Part shown: in pieces, positions 1-14,909 of the stretch
Layout of the letters: every line of letters starts with the position of its first letter
Position numbering within the stretch: position 1 is the stretch's first letter
Origin: Alitta virens
Taxonomy: Eukaryota > Annelida > Polychaeta > Phyllodocida > Nereididae
Assembly (NCBI GenBank): GCA_932294295.1
Contig: OW028575.1
Location: forward strand, 36,148,253 to 36,212,252
Direction of reading: 5' to 3'
Length of the DNA: 64,000 nt
Program-made: the position numbers and the translations under genes
Notes under the pieces: generated by a model
Seen by the model: the letters and a program-made list of their open reading frames with translations, nothing else
What the model was told of the DNA's origin: nothing
The model's database searches: none

Positions 1-3000
1 CAACAACCAATTGTCAACAACAACTGTCAACAACAACCGTCAACCAACTCTGAACAAACATCTGTCAACAACAACAATCTGTCAACAACAACAAGCTGTC
101 AATAACATTAATCCGAAAACAACATTAAGCTGTCAACGACATTAAGCTGTCAACAACATTAAGCTGGCAAACAACATTAAGCTGTCAATAACAACAATCT
201 GTCAACAACATTAAGCTGCCAACAACATTGTGCTGCCAACAACATTAAGCTGCCAACAACATTATGCTGTCACCAACAACAAGCTGTAAACAACAACAAA
301 CTGTCAACAACAATGTCAACATGAACCAACTCAGAAGAACAACCTGTCAACAACAACCTGTCAGCAACAACGACCTGTCAAAAACAACAACCTGTTAACA
401 ACAACAACAACCTGTCAACAACAACAAACTGTCATCAACAACAACCTGTCAACAACATTAATCTTTCAACAACATTAAGCTGTCAACAACATTAAGTTGT
501 CAAGAACATTAAGCTGCCAACAAAATTCAGCTGCCAACAACATTAAGCTGCCAACAACATTAAGCTGCCAACAACATTAAGCTGTCAACAACAACAATCT
601 GTCAACAACAACATTCTGTCAACAAAATTGAGCTGCCATGAAAATTGAGCTGCCAACAACATTGAACTGCCAACAACATTAAGCTGTCAACAACAACAAT
701 CTGTCAACAACAACCAACTGTCAAAAACATCAACCTGTCAACAACAGGCTGTCAACAACAACAACAACCTGTCAACAAAAACAACCTGTCAACAACAACA
801 ACCTGTCTACAACAACAACGAAATGTTAACAACAACCGACAACAGGAACCAACTCTAAAGAACAACCTGTCAACAACGACAACCTGTAAAGAAGAGCAAG
901 CTGTCAACAAAAACAAGCTGTCAACATTGAGCTGTCAACAACATTGAACTGTCAACGACATTAAGCTGTCAACAACATTAAGCTGTCAACAACATTAAGC
1001 TGTCAACATCATTGAGCTGTCAACAACATTGAGCTGTCAGCAACAAGAAACTGTCAACAACAACCAATTGTCAACAACATCAACCTGTCAACAACAAGCT
1101 GTCAACAACAACAACAATAACCTGTCAACAACAACAACCTGTCAACAACAACAACAACAACCTGGCAACAACAACAAACTGTCAGCAACAACAACCTGTC
1201 AACAACATTAATCTGTCAATAACATTAAGCCGTCAACAACATTAAGTTCTCAACAACATTAAGCTGCAAACAAAATTCAGCTTCCAACAGCATTGAGCTG
1301 TTAACAACATTAAGCTGCCAACAACATTAAGCTGTCAACAACAACATTCTGTCAACAAAATTGAGCTGCCAACAAAATTGAGCTGCCAACAACATTGAGC
1401 TGCCAACAACATTGAGCTGCCAACAACATTAAGCTGTCAACAACAACAATCTGTCAACAACATTAAACTGCCAAGAACATTGAGCTATCAACAAAAACAA
1501 TCTGTCAACAACAACCAATTGTCAACAACAACTGTCAACAACAACTGTCAACAGCAACCAACTCTGAACAAGAAGCTGTCAACAACAACAGTATGTCAAC
1601 AACAACAAGATGTCAATAACATTAATCCGAAAACAACATTAAGCTGTCAACGACATTAAGCTTTCAACAACATTAAGCTGCCAAACAACATTAAGCTGTC
1701 AACAACAACAAACTGTCAACAACATTAAGCTGCCAACAACATTGTGCTGCCAACAACATTAATCTGCCAACAACATTATGCTGTCACCAACAACAAGCTG
1801 TAAACAACAACAAACTGTCAACAACAACAATCTGTCATCAACTTCCAACTGTCAACAACAACCAACTGTCAACAACAACCTTCAACAGGAACCAAATCTG
1901 AAGAACAACCTGTCAGCAACAACAACCTGTCAGCAACAACAACCTGTCAGCAACATCAACCTGTCAACAACAACAATCTGCCAACAACTTCCAACTGTCA
2001 ACAAAAACCAACTGTCAACAACAACCTTTAACAGGAACCAACTCTGAAGAACAACCTGTCAACAACAACAACAACCTGTCAGCAAAAACAACCTGTCAAC
2101 AACAACAATATGTCTAGAAGAGCAAGCTGTCAACAACAGCAGTCAGTCAACAATAACATGCTATCAACAACATTAAGCAGTCAACAACATTAAGCTGTCA
2201 ACAAAATTAAGCTGTCAACATCATTGAGCTGTCAACAACATTGAGCTGTCAGCAACAACCAACTGTCGACAACAACCAACTGTCAACAACATCAACCTGT
2301 CAACAACAAGCTGTCAACAACAACAACCTGGCAACAACAACAAACTGTCAGCAACAAGAACCTGTCAACAACATTAATCTGTCAACAACATTAAGCTGTC
2401 AACAACATTAAGTTGTCAACAACATTAAGCTGCCAACAAAATCCAGTTGCCAACAAAATCCAGTTGCCAACAGCATTGAGCTGCCAACAACATTGAACTG
2501 CCAACAACATTAAGCTGTCAACAACAACAATCTGTCAACAACAACCAACTGTCAAAAACATCAACCTGTCAACAACAGGCTGTCAACAACAACAACAACC
2601 TGTCAACAAAAACAACCTGTCAACAACAACAACCTGTCTACAACAACAACGAAATGTTAACAACAACCGACAACAGGAACCAACTCTAAAGAACAACCTG
2701 TCAACAACGACAACCTGTAAAGAAGAGCAAGCTGTCAACAAAAACAAGCTGTCAACATTGAGCTGTCAACAACATTGAACTGTCAACGACATTAAGCTGT
2801 CAACAACATTAAGCTGTCAACAACATTAAGCTGTCAACATCATTGAGCTGTCAACAACATTGAGCTGTCAGCAACAAGAAACTGTCAACAACAACCAATT
2901 GTCAACAACATCAACCTGTCAACAACAAGCTGTCAACAACAACAACAATAACCTGTCAACAACAACAACCTGTCAACAACAACAACAACAACCTGGCAAC

Positions 3001-6000
3001 AACAACAAACTGTCAGCAACAACAACCTGTCAACAACATTAATCTGTCAATAACATTAAGCCGTCAACAACATTAAGTTCTCAACAACATTAAGCTGCAA
3101 ACAAAATTCAGCTTCCAACAGCATTGAGCTGTTAACAACATTAAGCTGCCAACAACATTAAGCTGTCAACAACAACATTCTGTCAACAAAATTGAGCTGC
3201 CAACAAAATTGAGCTGCCAACAACATTGAGCTGCCAACAACATTGAGCTGCCAACAACATTAAGCTGTCAACAACAACAATCTGTCAACAACATTAAACT
3301 GCCAAGAACATTGAGCTATCAACAAAAACAATCTGTCAACAACAACCAATTGTCAACAACAACTGTCAACAACAACTGTCAACAGCAACCAACTCTGAAC
3401 AAGAAGCTGTCAACAACAACAGTATGTCAACAACAACAAGATGTCAATAACATTAATCCGAAAACAACATTAAGCTGTCAACGACATTAAGCTTTCAACA
3501 ACATTAAGCTGCCAAACAACATTAAGCTGTCAACAACAACAAACTGTCAACAACATTAAGCTGCCAACAACATTGTGCTGCCAACAACATTAATCTGCCA
3601 ACAACATTATGCTGTCACCAACAACAAGCTGTAAACAACAACAAACTGTCAACAACAACAATCTGTCATCAACTTCCAACTGTCAACAACAACCAACTGT
3701 CAACAACAACCTTCAACAGGAACCAAATCTGAAGAACAACCTGTCAGCAACAACAACCTGTCAGCAACAACAACCTGTCAGCAACATCAACCTGTCAACA
3801 ACAACAATCTGCCAACAACTTCCAACTGTCAACAAAAGCCAACTGTCAACAACAACCTTTAACAGGAACCAACTCTGAAGAACAACCTGTCAACAACAAC
3901 AACAACCTGTCAGCAAAAACAACCTGTCAACAACAACAATATGTCTAGAAGAGCAAGCTGTCAACAACAGCAGTCAGTCAACAATAACATGCTATCAACA
4001 ACATTAAGCAGTCAACAACATTAAGCTGTCAACAAAATTAAGCTGTCAACATCATTGAGCTGTCAACAACATTGAGCTGTCAGCAACAACCAACTGTCGA
4101 CAACAACCAACTGTCAACAACATCAACCTGTCAACAACAAGCTGTCAACAACAACAACCTGGCAACAACAACAAACTGTCAGCAACAAGAACCTGTCAAC
4201 AACATTAATCTGTCAACAACATTAAGCTGTCAACAACATTAAGTTGTCAACAACATTAAGCTGCCAACAAAATCCAGTTGCCAACAGCATTGAGCTGTTA
4301 ACAACATTAAGCTGTCAACAACATTAAGCTGTCAACAACAACATTCTGTCAACAAAATTGAGCTGCCAACAAAATTGAGCTGCCAACAACATTGAGCTGC
4401 CAACAACATTGAGCTGCCAACAACATTACGCTGCCAACAACATTTAGCTGCCAACAACATTAAGCTGTCAACAACATTAAGCTGCCAACAACATTAAGCT
4501 GTCAACAACAACAATCTGCCAACAACATTAAGCTGCCAACAACATTGAGCTATCAACAACAACAATCTGTCAACAACAACCAATTGTCAACAACAACTGT
4601 CAACAACAACCATCAACAGCAACCAACTCTGAACAACAAGCTGTCAACAATAACAGTATGTCAACAACAAGAAGCTGTCAATAACATTAATCCGAAAACA
4701 AAATTAAGCTGTCAACAACAACAATCTGTCAACAACATTAAGCTGCCAACATTGTGCTGCCAACAACATTAAGCTGCCAACAACATTATGCTGTCACCAA
4801 CAACAAGCTGTAAACAACAACAAACTGTCAACAACAACAATCTGTTATCATTCCAACTGTCAACAACAACCAACTGTCAACAACAACCGTCAACAGGAAC
4901 CAACTCTGAAGAACAACCTGTCAACAACAACAACAACCTCTCAGCAACAACAACTTGTCAACAACAACAATCTGTCAAGAAGAGCAAGCTGTCAACAACA
5001 GCAATCTGTCAACAATAACAAGCTGTCAACAACAAGCTGTCAACAACAAGAAGCTGTCAACAACAACAACAACCTGTCAACAACAACAACCTGTCAACAT
5101 CAACAACAACCTGTCAACAACAACAAACTGTCAACAACAACAAACTGTCAGCAACAACAACCTGTCAAGAACATTAAGCTGTCAACAACATTAAGTTGTC
5201 AACAACATTAAGCTGCCAACAAAATTAAGCTGCCAACAACATTATGCCGTCACCAACAATAAGCTGTAAACAACAACGAACTGTTAACAACAACCGACAA
5301 CAGGAACCAACTCTAAAGAACAACCTGTCAACAACGACAACCTGTAAAGAAGAGCAAGCTGTCAACAAAAACAAGCTGTCAACATTGAGCTGTCAACAAC
5401 ATTGAACTGTCAACGACATTAAGCTGTCAACAACATTAAGCTGTCAACAACATTAAGCTGTCAACATCATTGAGCTGTCAACTACATTGAGCTGTCAGCA
5501 ACAAGAAACTGTCAACAACAACCAACTGTCAACAACATCAACCTGTCAACAACAAGCTGTCAACAACAACAACAACAATAACCTGTCAACAACAACAACA
5601 TGTCAACAACAACAACAACAACCTGGCAACAACAACAAACTGTCAGCAACAACAACCTGTCAACAACATTAATCTGTCAACAACATTAAGCTGTCAACAA
5701 CATTAAGTTCTCAACAACATTAAGCTGCCAACAAAATTCAGCTTCCAACAGCATTGAGCTGTTAACAACATTAAGCTGCCAACAACATTAAGCTGTCAAC
5801 AACAACATTCTGTCAACAAAATTGAGCTGCCAACAAAATTGAGCTGCCAACAACATTGAGCTGCCAACAACATTGAGCTGCCAACAACATTAAGCTGTCA
5901 ACAACAACAATCTGTCAACAACATTAAGCTGCCAAGAACATTGAGCTATCAACAAAAACAATCTGCCAACAACAACCAATTGTCAACAACAACTGTCAAC

Positions 6001-9000
6001 AACAACTGTCAACAGCAACCAACTCTGAACAAGAAGCTGTCAACAACAATAGTATGTCAACAACAACAAGCTGTCAATAACATTAATCCGAAAACAACAT
6101 TAAGCTGTCAACGACATTAAGCTTTCAACAACATTAAGCTGCCAAACAACATTAACGCGGTCAACAACAACAAACTGTCAACAACATTAGGCTGCCAACA
6201 ACATTGTGCTGCCAACAACATTAATCTGCCAACAACATTATGCTGTCACTAACAACAAGCTGTAAACAACAACAAACTTTCAACAACAACAATCTGTCAT
6301 CAACTTCCAACTGTCAACAACAACCAACTGTCAACAACAACCTTCAACAGGAACCAACTCTGAAGAACAACCTGTCAGCAACAACAACCTGTCAGCAACA
6401 ACAACCTGTCAGCAACAACAACCGGTCAGCAACAACAACCTGTCAGCAACAACAACCTGTCAACAATAACAATCTGCCAACAACTTCCAACTGTCAACAA
6501 CAACCAACTGTCAACAATAACCTTTAACAGGAACCAACTCTGAAGAACAACCTGTCAACAACAACAACAACCTGTCAGCAAAAACAACCTGTCAGCAACA
6601 ACAATCTGTCAAGAAGAGCAAGCTGTCAACAACAGCAATCAGTCAACAATAACATGCTATCAACAACATTAAGCCGTCAACAACATAAAGCTGTCAACAA
6701 AATTAAGCTGTCAACATCATTGAGCTGTCAACAACATTGAGCTGTCAGCAACAACCAACTGTCGACAACAACCAACTGTCAACAACATCAACCTGTCAAC
6801 AACAAGCTGTCAACAACAACAACAACAACCTGGCAACAACAACAAACTGTCAGCAACAAGAACCTGTCAACAACATTAATCTGTCAACAACATTAAGCTG
6901 CCAACAAAATCCAGTTGCCAACAGCATTGAGCTGTTAACAACATTAAGCTGTCAACAACATTAAGCTGTCAACAACAACATTCTGTCAACAAAATTGAGC
7001 TGCCAACAAAATTGAGCTGCCAACAACATTGAGCTGCCAACAACATTGAGCTGCCAACAACATTACGCTGCCAACAACATTTAGCTGCCAACAACATTAA
7101 GCTGTCAACAACATTAAGCTGCCAACAACATTAAGCTGTCAACAACAACAATCTGTCAACAACATTAAGCTGCCAACAACATTGAGCTATCAACAACAAC
7201 AATCTGTCAACAACAACCAATTGTCAACAACAACTGTCAACAACAACCGTCAACAGCAACCAACTCTGAACAAGAAGCTGTCAACAACAACAGTATGTCA
7301 ACAACAACAAGCTGTCAATAACATTATTCCGAAGACAAAATCAAGCTGTCAACGACATTAAGCTGTCAACAACATTAAGCTGCCAAACAAAATTAAGCTG
7401 TCAACAACAACAATCTGTCAACAACATTAAGCTGCCAACAACATTGTGCTGCCAACAACATTAATCTGCCAAAAACATTATGCTGTCACCAACAACAAGC
7501 TGTAAACAACAACAAACTGTCAACAACAACAATCTGTCATCAACTTCCAACTGTCAACAACAACCAACAGTCAACAACAACCGTCAACAGGAACCAACTC
7601 TGAAGAACAACCTGTCAACAACAACAACAACCTGTCAGCAACAACAACTTGTCAACAACAACAATCTGTCAAGAAGAGCAAGCTGTCAACAACAGCAATC
7701 TGTCAACAATAACAAGCTGTCAACAACAAGCTGTCAACAACAAGCTGTCAACAACAACAACCTGTCAACAAAAACAACAACCTGTCAACAACAACAACCT
7801 GTCAACATCAACAACAACCTGTCAACAACAACAAACTGTCAGCAACAACAACCTGTCAAGAACATTAAGCTGTCAACAACATTAAGTTGTCAACAACATT
7901 AGGCTGCCAACAAAATTAAGCTGCCAACAACATTATGCTGTCACCAACAATAAGCTGTAAACAACAACGAACTGTTCACAACAACCATCAACAGGAACCA
8001 ACTCTGAAGAACAACCTGTCAACAACAACAACAACCTGTAAAGAAGAGCAAGCTGTCAACAATAACAAGCTGTCAACATTAAGCTGTCAACAACAACAAC
8101 CTGTCAACATCAACAACAACCTGTCAACAACAACAAACTGTCAGCAACAACAATCTGTCATCAACTTCCAACTGTCAACAACAACCAACAGTCAACAACA
8201 ACCGTCAACAGGAACCAACTCTGAAAAAAAACCTGTCAACAACAACAACAATCTGTCAACAACATTAAGCTGCCAACAACATTGTGCTGCCAACAACATT
8301 AATCTGCCAAAAACATTATGCTGTCACCAACAACAAGCTGTAAACAACAACAAACTGTCAACAACAACAATCTGTCATCAACTTCCAACTGTCAAAAACA
8401 ACCAATTGTCAACAACAACCGTCAACAGCAACCAACTCTGAACAACAAGGTGTCAATAACATTAATCCGACAACAACATTAAGCTGTCAACGACATTAAT
8501 CTGTCAACAACATTAAGCTGGCAAACAACTTTAAGCTGTCAACAACATTAAGCTGCCAACAACATTAAGCTGTCAACAACAACAATCTGTCAACAACATT
8601 AAGCTGTCAACAACAACAAGCTGTCAATAACATTAATTCGAAAACAACATTAAGCTGTCAACGACATTAAGCTGTCAACAACATTAGGCTGGCAAATAAC
8701 ATTAAGCTGTCAACAGCAACAATCTGTCAACAACATTAAGCTGCCAACAACATTGTGCTGCCAACAACATTAAGCTGCCAACAACATTATGCTGTCACCA
8801 ACAACAAGCTGTAAACAACAACAAACTGTCAACAACAACAATCTGTCAACGACTTCCAACTGTCAACAACAACAACGACAACCTGTCAGCAACAACAAAC
8901 TGTCAACAACAACAACCTGTCAACAACATTAAGCTGTCAACGTCATTGAGCTGTCAACAACATTGAGCTGTCAGCAACAAGGAACTGTCAACAACAACCA

Positions 9001-12000
9001 ACTGTCAAAAACATCAACCTGTCAACAACAAGCTGTCAACAACAAGCTGTCAACAACAACAACCTGTCAACAACAACAACAACAACCTGGCAAAAACAAC
9101 AAACTGTCAACAACATTAAGCCTTCAACAACATTAAGTTGTCAACAACATTAAGCTACCAACAAAATTCAGCTGCCAACAGTATTGAGCTGTTAACAACA
9201 TTAAGCTGCCAACAACATTAAGCTGTCAACAACAATCTGTTAACAAAATTGAGCTGCCAACAAAATTGAGCTGCCAACAATATTGAGCTGCCAACAACAT
9301 TGTGCTGCCAACAACATTAAGCTGCTAACAACATTATGCTGTCACCAACAACAAGCTGTAAACAACAACAAACTGTCAACAACAACAATCTGTCAACAAC
9401 TTCCAACTGTCAACAACAACCAACTGTCAACAACAACCGTCAACAGGAACCAACTCTGAAGAACAACCTGTCAACAACAACAACCTGTAAAAAAGAGCAA
9501 GCTGTCAACAATAACAAGCTCTCAACATTGAGCTGTCAACAACATTAAGCTGTCAACACCATTAAGCTGTCAACAATATTAAGGTGTCAACAACATTAAG
9601 CTGTCAACGTCATTGAGCTGTCAACAACATTGAGCTGTCAGCAACAACAAACTGTCAACAACAACCAACTGTCAACAACGTCAACCTGTCAACAACAAGC
9701 TGTCAACAACAACAACCTGTCAACAACAACAACCTGGCAACAACAACAAACTGTCAGCAACAACAACCTGTCAACAACATTAATCTGTCAACAACATTAA
9801 GCTGTCAACAACATTAAGTTGTCAACAACATTAAGCTGCCAACAAAATTCAGCTGCCAACAGCATTGAGCTGTTAACAACATTAAGCTGCCAACAACATT
9901 AAGCTGTCAACAACAACAATCTGTCAACAAAATTAAGCTGCCAACAACATTAAGCTGTCAACAACAACAATCTGTCAACAACATTAAGCTGCAAACAACA
10001 TTGAGCTATCAACAACAACAATCTGTCAACAACAACCAATTGTCAACAACAACTGTCACCAACAACCATCAACAGCAACCAACTCTGAACAACAAGCTGT
10101 CAACAACAACAATATGTCAACAACAACAAGCTGTCAATAAAATTCATCCGAAAACAACATTAAGCTGTCAACGACATTAAACTGTCAACAACATTAAGCT
10201 GGCAAACAACATTAAGCTGTCAATAACAACAATCTGTCAACAACATTAAGCTGCCAACAACATTGTGCTGCCAACAACATTAAGCTGCCAACAACATTAT
10301 GCTCTCACCAACAACAAGCTGTAAACAACAACAACCTGTCAGCAACAACAACCTGTCAACAACAACAATCTGTCAAGAAGAGCAAGCTGTCAACAACAGC
10401 AATCTGTCAATAATAACAAGCTGTCAACAACATTAAGCTGTCAACATTAAGCTGTCAACAACATTAAGCTGTCAACAACATTAAGCTGTCAACATCATTG
10501 AGCTGTCAACAACATTGAGCTGTCAGCAACAATAATATGACAACAACAACAAGCTGTCAATAACATTAATCCGACAACAACATTAAGCTCTCAGCGACAT
10601 TAGGCTGTCAACATTAAGCTGTCAATGACATTAAGCTGCCAACAACCTTGAGCTGTCAACAACATCAAGCTGTCAACAACAAGCTGTCAACAACAACAAC
10701 AACAATCTGTCAAGAAGAGCAAGCTGTCAACAACAGCAATCAGTCTACAATAACAATCTGTCAACAACATTAAGCTGCCAACAACATTAAGCGGTCAACA
10801 AAATTAAGCTGCCAACAACATTAAGCTGTCAACAACATTAAGCTGCCAACAACATTGAGCTATCAACAACAACAATCTGTCAACAACAACCAATTGTCAA
10901 CAACAATTGTCACCAACAACCGTCAACAGCAACCAACTCTGAACATCAAGCTGTCAACAACAACAATATGTCAACAACAACAAGCTGTCAATAACATTAA
11001 TCCGAAAACAACATTAAGCTGTCAACAACATTAAGCTGGCAAACAACATTATGCTGTCAACAACAACAATCTGTCAACAACATTAAGCTGCCAACAACAT
11101 TGTGCTGCCAACAACATTAAGCTGCCAATAACATTAAGCTGTCAACAACATTAAGCTGTCAACATCATTGAGCTGTCAGCAACAACAATATGTCAACAAC
11201 AACAAGCTTTCAATAACATTAATCCGAGAACAACATTAAGCTGTCAACGACATTAAGCTGTCAACAACATTAAGCTGGCAAACAACATTAAGCTGTCAAC
11301 AACAACAATCTGTCAACAACATTAAGCTGCCAACAACATTGAGCTGCCAACAATATTAAGCTGCCAACAAAATTATCAAGCTGCCGACAACATGAAGTTG
11401 CCGACAACATGAAGCTGTCAACATCATTGAGCTGTCAACAACATTGAGCTGTCAGCAACAATAATATGACAACAACAACAAGCTGTCAATAACATTAATC
11501 CGACAACAACATTAAGCTCTCAGCGACATTAGGCTGTCAACATTAAGCTGTCAATGACATTAAGCTGCCAACAACCTTGAGCTGTCAACAACATCAAGCT
11601 GTCAACAACAAGCTGTCAACAACAGCAACAACAATCAGTCAAGAAGAGCAAGCTGTCAACAACAGCAATCAGTCTACAATAACAATCTGTCAACAACATT
11701 AAGCTGCCAAGAACATTAAGCTGTCAACAAAATTAAGCTGCCAACAACATTAAGCTGTCAACAACATTAAGCATCCAACAACATTGAGCTATCAACAACA
11801 ACAATCTGTCAACAACAACCAATTGTCAACAACAATTGTCACCAACAACCGTCAACAGCAACCAACTCTGAACATCAAGCTGTCAACAACAACAATATGT
11901 CAACAACAACAAGCTGTCAATAACATTAATCCGAAAACAACATTAAGCTGTCAACAACATTAAGCTGGCAAACAACATTATGCTGTCAACAACAACAATC

Positions 12001-13553
12001 TGTCAACAACATTAAGCTGCCAACAACATTGTGCTGCCAACAACATTAAGCTGCCAACAACATTAAGCTGTCAACAACATTAAGCTGTCAACATCATTGA
12101 GCTGTCAGCAACAACAATATGTCAACAACAACAAGCTGTCAATAACATTAATCCGAGAACAACATTAAGCTGTCAATGACATTAAGCTGTCAACAACATT
12201 AAGCTGGCAAACAACATTAAGCTGTCAACAACAACAATCTGTCAAGAACATTAAGCTGCCAACAACATTGATCTGCCAACAATATTAAGCTGCCAACAAC
12301 ATTATCAAGCTGCCGACAACATGAAGTTGCCGACAACATGAAGCTGCCGACAACATTAAGCTGCCGACACCATTAAGCTGTCAACAACAACAATCTGTCA
12401 ACAGCAACCAACTGTCAGCAACAACCAATTGTTAACAACAACCGTCAACAACAACAAATTGTCAACAACAACAAGCTGTCAACATCAACAATCTGTCAAC
12501 AACATTAATCTGTCAACAACATTAAGCTGGGAAACAACATTAAGCTGTCAAGAACAACAATCTGTCAACAACATTAAGCTGCCAACAGCATTGTGCTGCC
12601 AACAACATTATGCTGTCACCAACAACAAGCTGTAAACAACAACAAACTGTCAACAACAACAATCTGCCAACAACTTCCAACTGTCAACAACAACCAAATG
12701 TCAACAACAACCGCCAACAGGAAACAGCTCTGAAGAACAACCTGTCAGCAACAACAACCTGTCAGCAACAACAACCCTTCAACAACAACAACCCGTCAAC
12801 AACAACAACGTGTCAAAAACAACAACAAAAACCAGTCAACAACAACAAACTGTCAACAACAACAACCTGTCAACAACATTAAGCTGCCAACAACATTAAG
12901 CTGTCAACAACATTAAGCTGCCATCAACATTAAGCTGTCAACAACAACAATCTGTCAACAACAACTAATTGTCAACAACAACTGTCAACAACAACCGTCA
13001 ACAGCAACCAACTCTGAACAACAAGGTGTCAATAACATTAATTCGACAACAACATTAAGCTGTCAACGACATTAAGCTGTCAACAACATTAAGCTGGCAA
13101 ATAACTTTAAGCTGTCAACAACATTAAGCTGCCAACAACATTAAGCTGTCAACAACAACAAACTGTCAACAACAATCAACTGTCAACAACATCAACCTGT
13201 CAACAACAAGCTATTAACAACAACAACAACAATCTGTCAAGAAGAGCAAGCTGTCAACAACAGCAATCTGTCAACAATAACAAGCTGTCAACAACATTAA
13301 GCTGTCAACATAAGCTGTCAACAACATTAAGCTGTCAACAATATTAAGCTGTCAACATCATTGAGCTGTCAACAACATTGAGCTGTCAGCAACAACAAAC
13401 TGTCAACAACAACCAACTGTCAACAACATTGTGCTGTCATCAACAACAAACTGTCAACAACAACCAACTGACAACAACATCAACCTGTCAACAACAAGTT
13501 TTCAACAACAACAACAACAACAATCTGTCAACAACAGTAAGCTGTCAACAACA
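1..13553. repeat. 17-bp minisatellite/satellite array, segment 1
   Basis: The whole stretch is tandem units of about 17 bp of the type CTGTCAACAACATTAAG, with variants ending AACAAT, AACAAG or AACAACC, CTGCC for CTGTC, and 3-bp additions of AAC. The plus strand is A/C-rich and poor in G. Because 17 is not a multiple of 3, translation cycles through the same Q/N/S/T-rich peptide in every frame; units with ATTAAG supply TAA stops. This explains the many short Gln/Asn-rich open frames, most of which open on TTG or CTG or on chance ATGs. I see no gene here. The array continues past the left edge of the window. Confidence 0.95.
690..4280. repeat. 1831-bp higher-order tandem doublet inside the satellite
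   Basis: Landmark strings recur exactly 1831 bp apart: the blocks beginning at 1029 and 2860, and at 1778 and 3609, are almost identical in their order of variant units. The shared order ends near 2460 and 4280. In the distant second copy of the array (from about 20300) this segment is present only once, so the doublet is either a gain in the left copy or a loss in the right copy. Borders are approximate. Confidence 0.8.
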
Positions 13554-13557
13554 TTAA

Positions 13558-14905
13558 AGGGGAACTAACCCCTTTTGCACTTTACCTCTCAGATTTTAGC
13601 TTGGGTCCATAGAATCAATTCCATGCTATTCATAACTTGTATGTGCCCTGGTAATGAAATATCCTGCATTGATTAGCTCCATGTTGTGAACTACGGAGGC
13701 CGCCATTTTTTTAAGTCCTGGTGTTTTGCACTGACCGGAAATACGTCACTGTTGTACCAACTCTTAGCATGGAGTCACTAGAGTGGTCTCAGCCAATGAG
13801 AGCCAAGTATTCTGGAGGCTTGGCATTGCAATTCAATGGTGAGAACAACTGTCAACAACAGTTTTAGATACAGGTGTAATTGCACTTTCAGAGCTTTTGT
13901 TAAGGGCATGTCAAAGCTAATTGTAATTTCTTGGGAATACAGCATAATTATAGCTAATTATTGCATTGATTGCAATAAGCAATTTGTATCTAAGAATAGG
14001 TATATAGGTATATATATATATATGCATGGGCAAATAGGCAATAACCCTGCTACGTACATGTTATGTAAGACGTTTTTCCCAAGCATAGGAGTTTAAATAG
14101 CAAAAGGTATTTAATGTAAAATTTAATAACTTTAAGATTACATTTAGCATATATTTTGTATCACTATATTTCTGACCATATTTTGCAAGAGAACAGAATT
14201 GGAATACTGCTTTGCTTTGTAAATAAAATATGTCACATATAATATTTAGGGGCAATGTGCAGTATTAGTATTATGTATAGTATAAATATATTTCATAGTA
14301 TTTATATTTGGTGTATATGTAGTGTTAGTGGGGTTGTTTTAAAGGCAGTACCTCCTTCTTTACCTAGATTAATATATATTAATTACCAAATTGTGCTTAT
14401 TTCAATTGTGTGTTGGTTGCATTGCTAGATACATTAAATATACCAGTTTAAATATAATATAATATCAAAAACTTATTTTCAACAAAACTTTGTCAATACA
14501 ATATTTTTTTAAAGCTTCACTAATAAACAGTAGTTGTATTACAAAGCAGGATATTTGATAGTTGTTCTGATATTGTGTGATAATTGCATTGTCTCAAATA
14601 GTTCAATGGCAATTACTTGACACTCAGTAAGAACTTAATGTAACAGATTGTAATCCACAGGATTGTAATTAATTTGTATTGCTGAATACATATGGCCTAG
14701 CTGTGTACATAAGTGACGTCATCATATTGCGTGCCGTGTGCAATAATGGAGGCCCCCGGATGTTGATGGTTTGTGCAAATTGCACTTTTAATTGGCTTGA
14801 AATCATATAAAACCCGGGTTTAAGACATTTCCTATCATTGCAATATATTATTTGACAACTAATTGAACTTTTGAAATTAACATGCAAACTACCATTAGTT
14901 CCCCT
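13558..14905. mobile_element. TTAA-flanked inverted-repeat DNA transposon (MITE-like), copy 1
   Basis: A 1348-bp island of ordinary AT-rich DNA interrupts the satellite. Its ends are perfect inverted repeats: AGGGGAACTAA on the left and TTAGTTCCCCT on the right. It is flanked by direct TTAA at 13554-13557 and 14906-14909. Removing the island and one TTAA restores a normal satellite unit (ACATTAAGCTG), so the TTAA is a target-site duplication. TTAA duplication is characteristic of piggyBac-type transposases, but the termini are not a piggyBac end I recognise. No transposase is encoded; the longest open frames (under 90 codons) have no recognisable domain, so it is non-autonomous. It contains a short TA microsatellite near 14020. 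Confidence 0.85.
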
Positions 14906-14909
14906 TTAA

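Noticed and set aside
13836..14887. Small open frames inside the TTAA element (86, 64 and 72 codons)
   Set aside because: They show no recognisable domain, are AT-driven in composition, and sit in a non-autonomous element. The 86-codon frame includes the satellite-like motif and a TA microsatellite.
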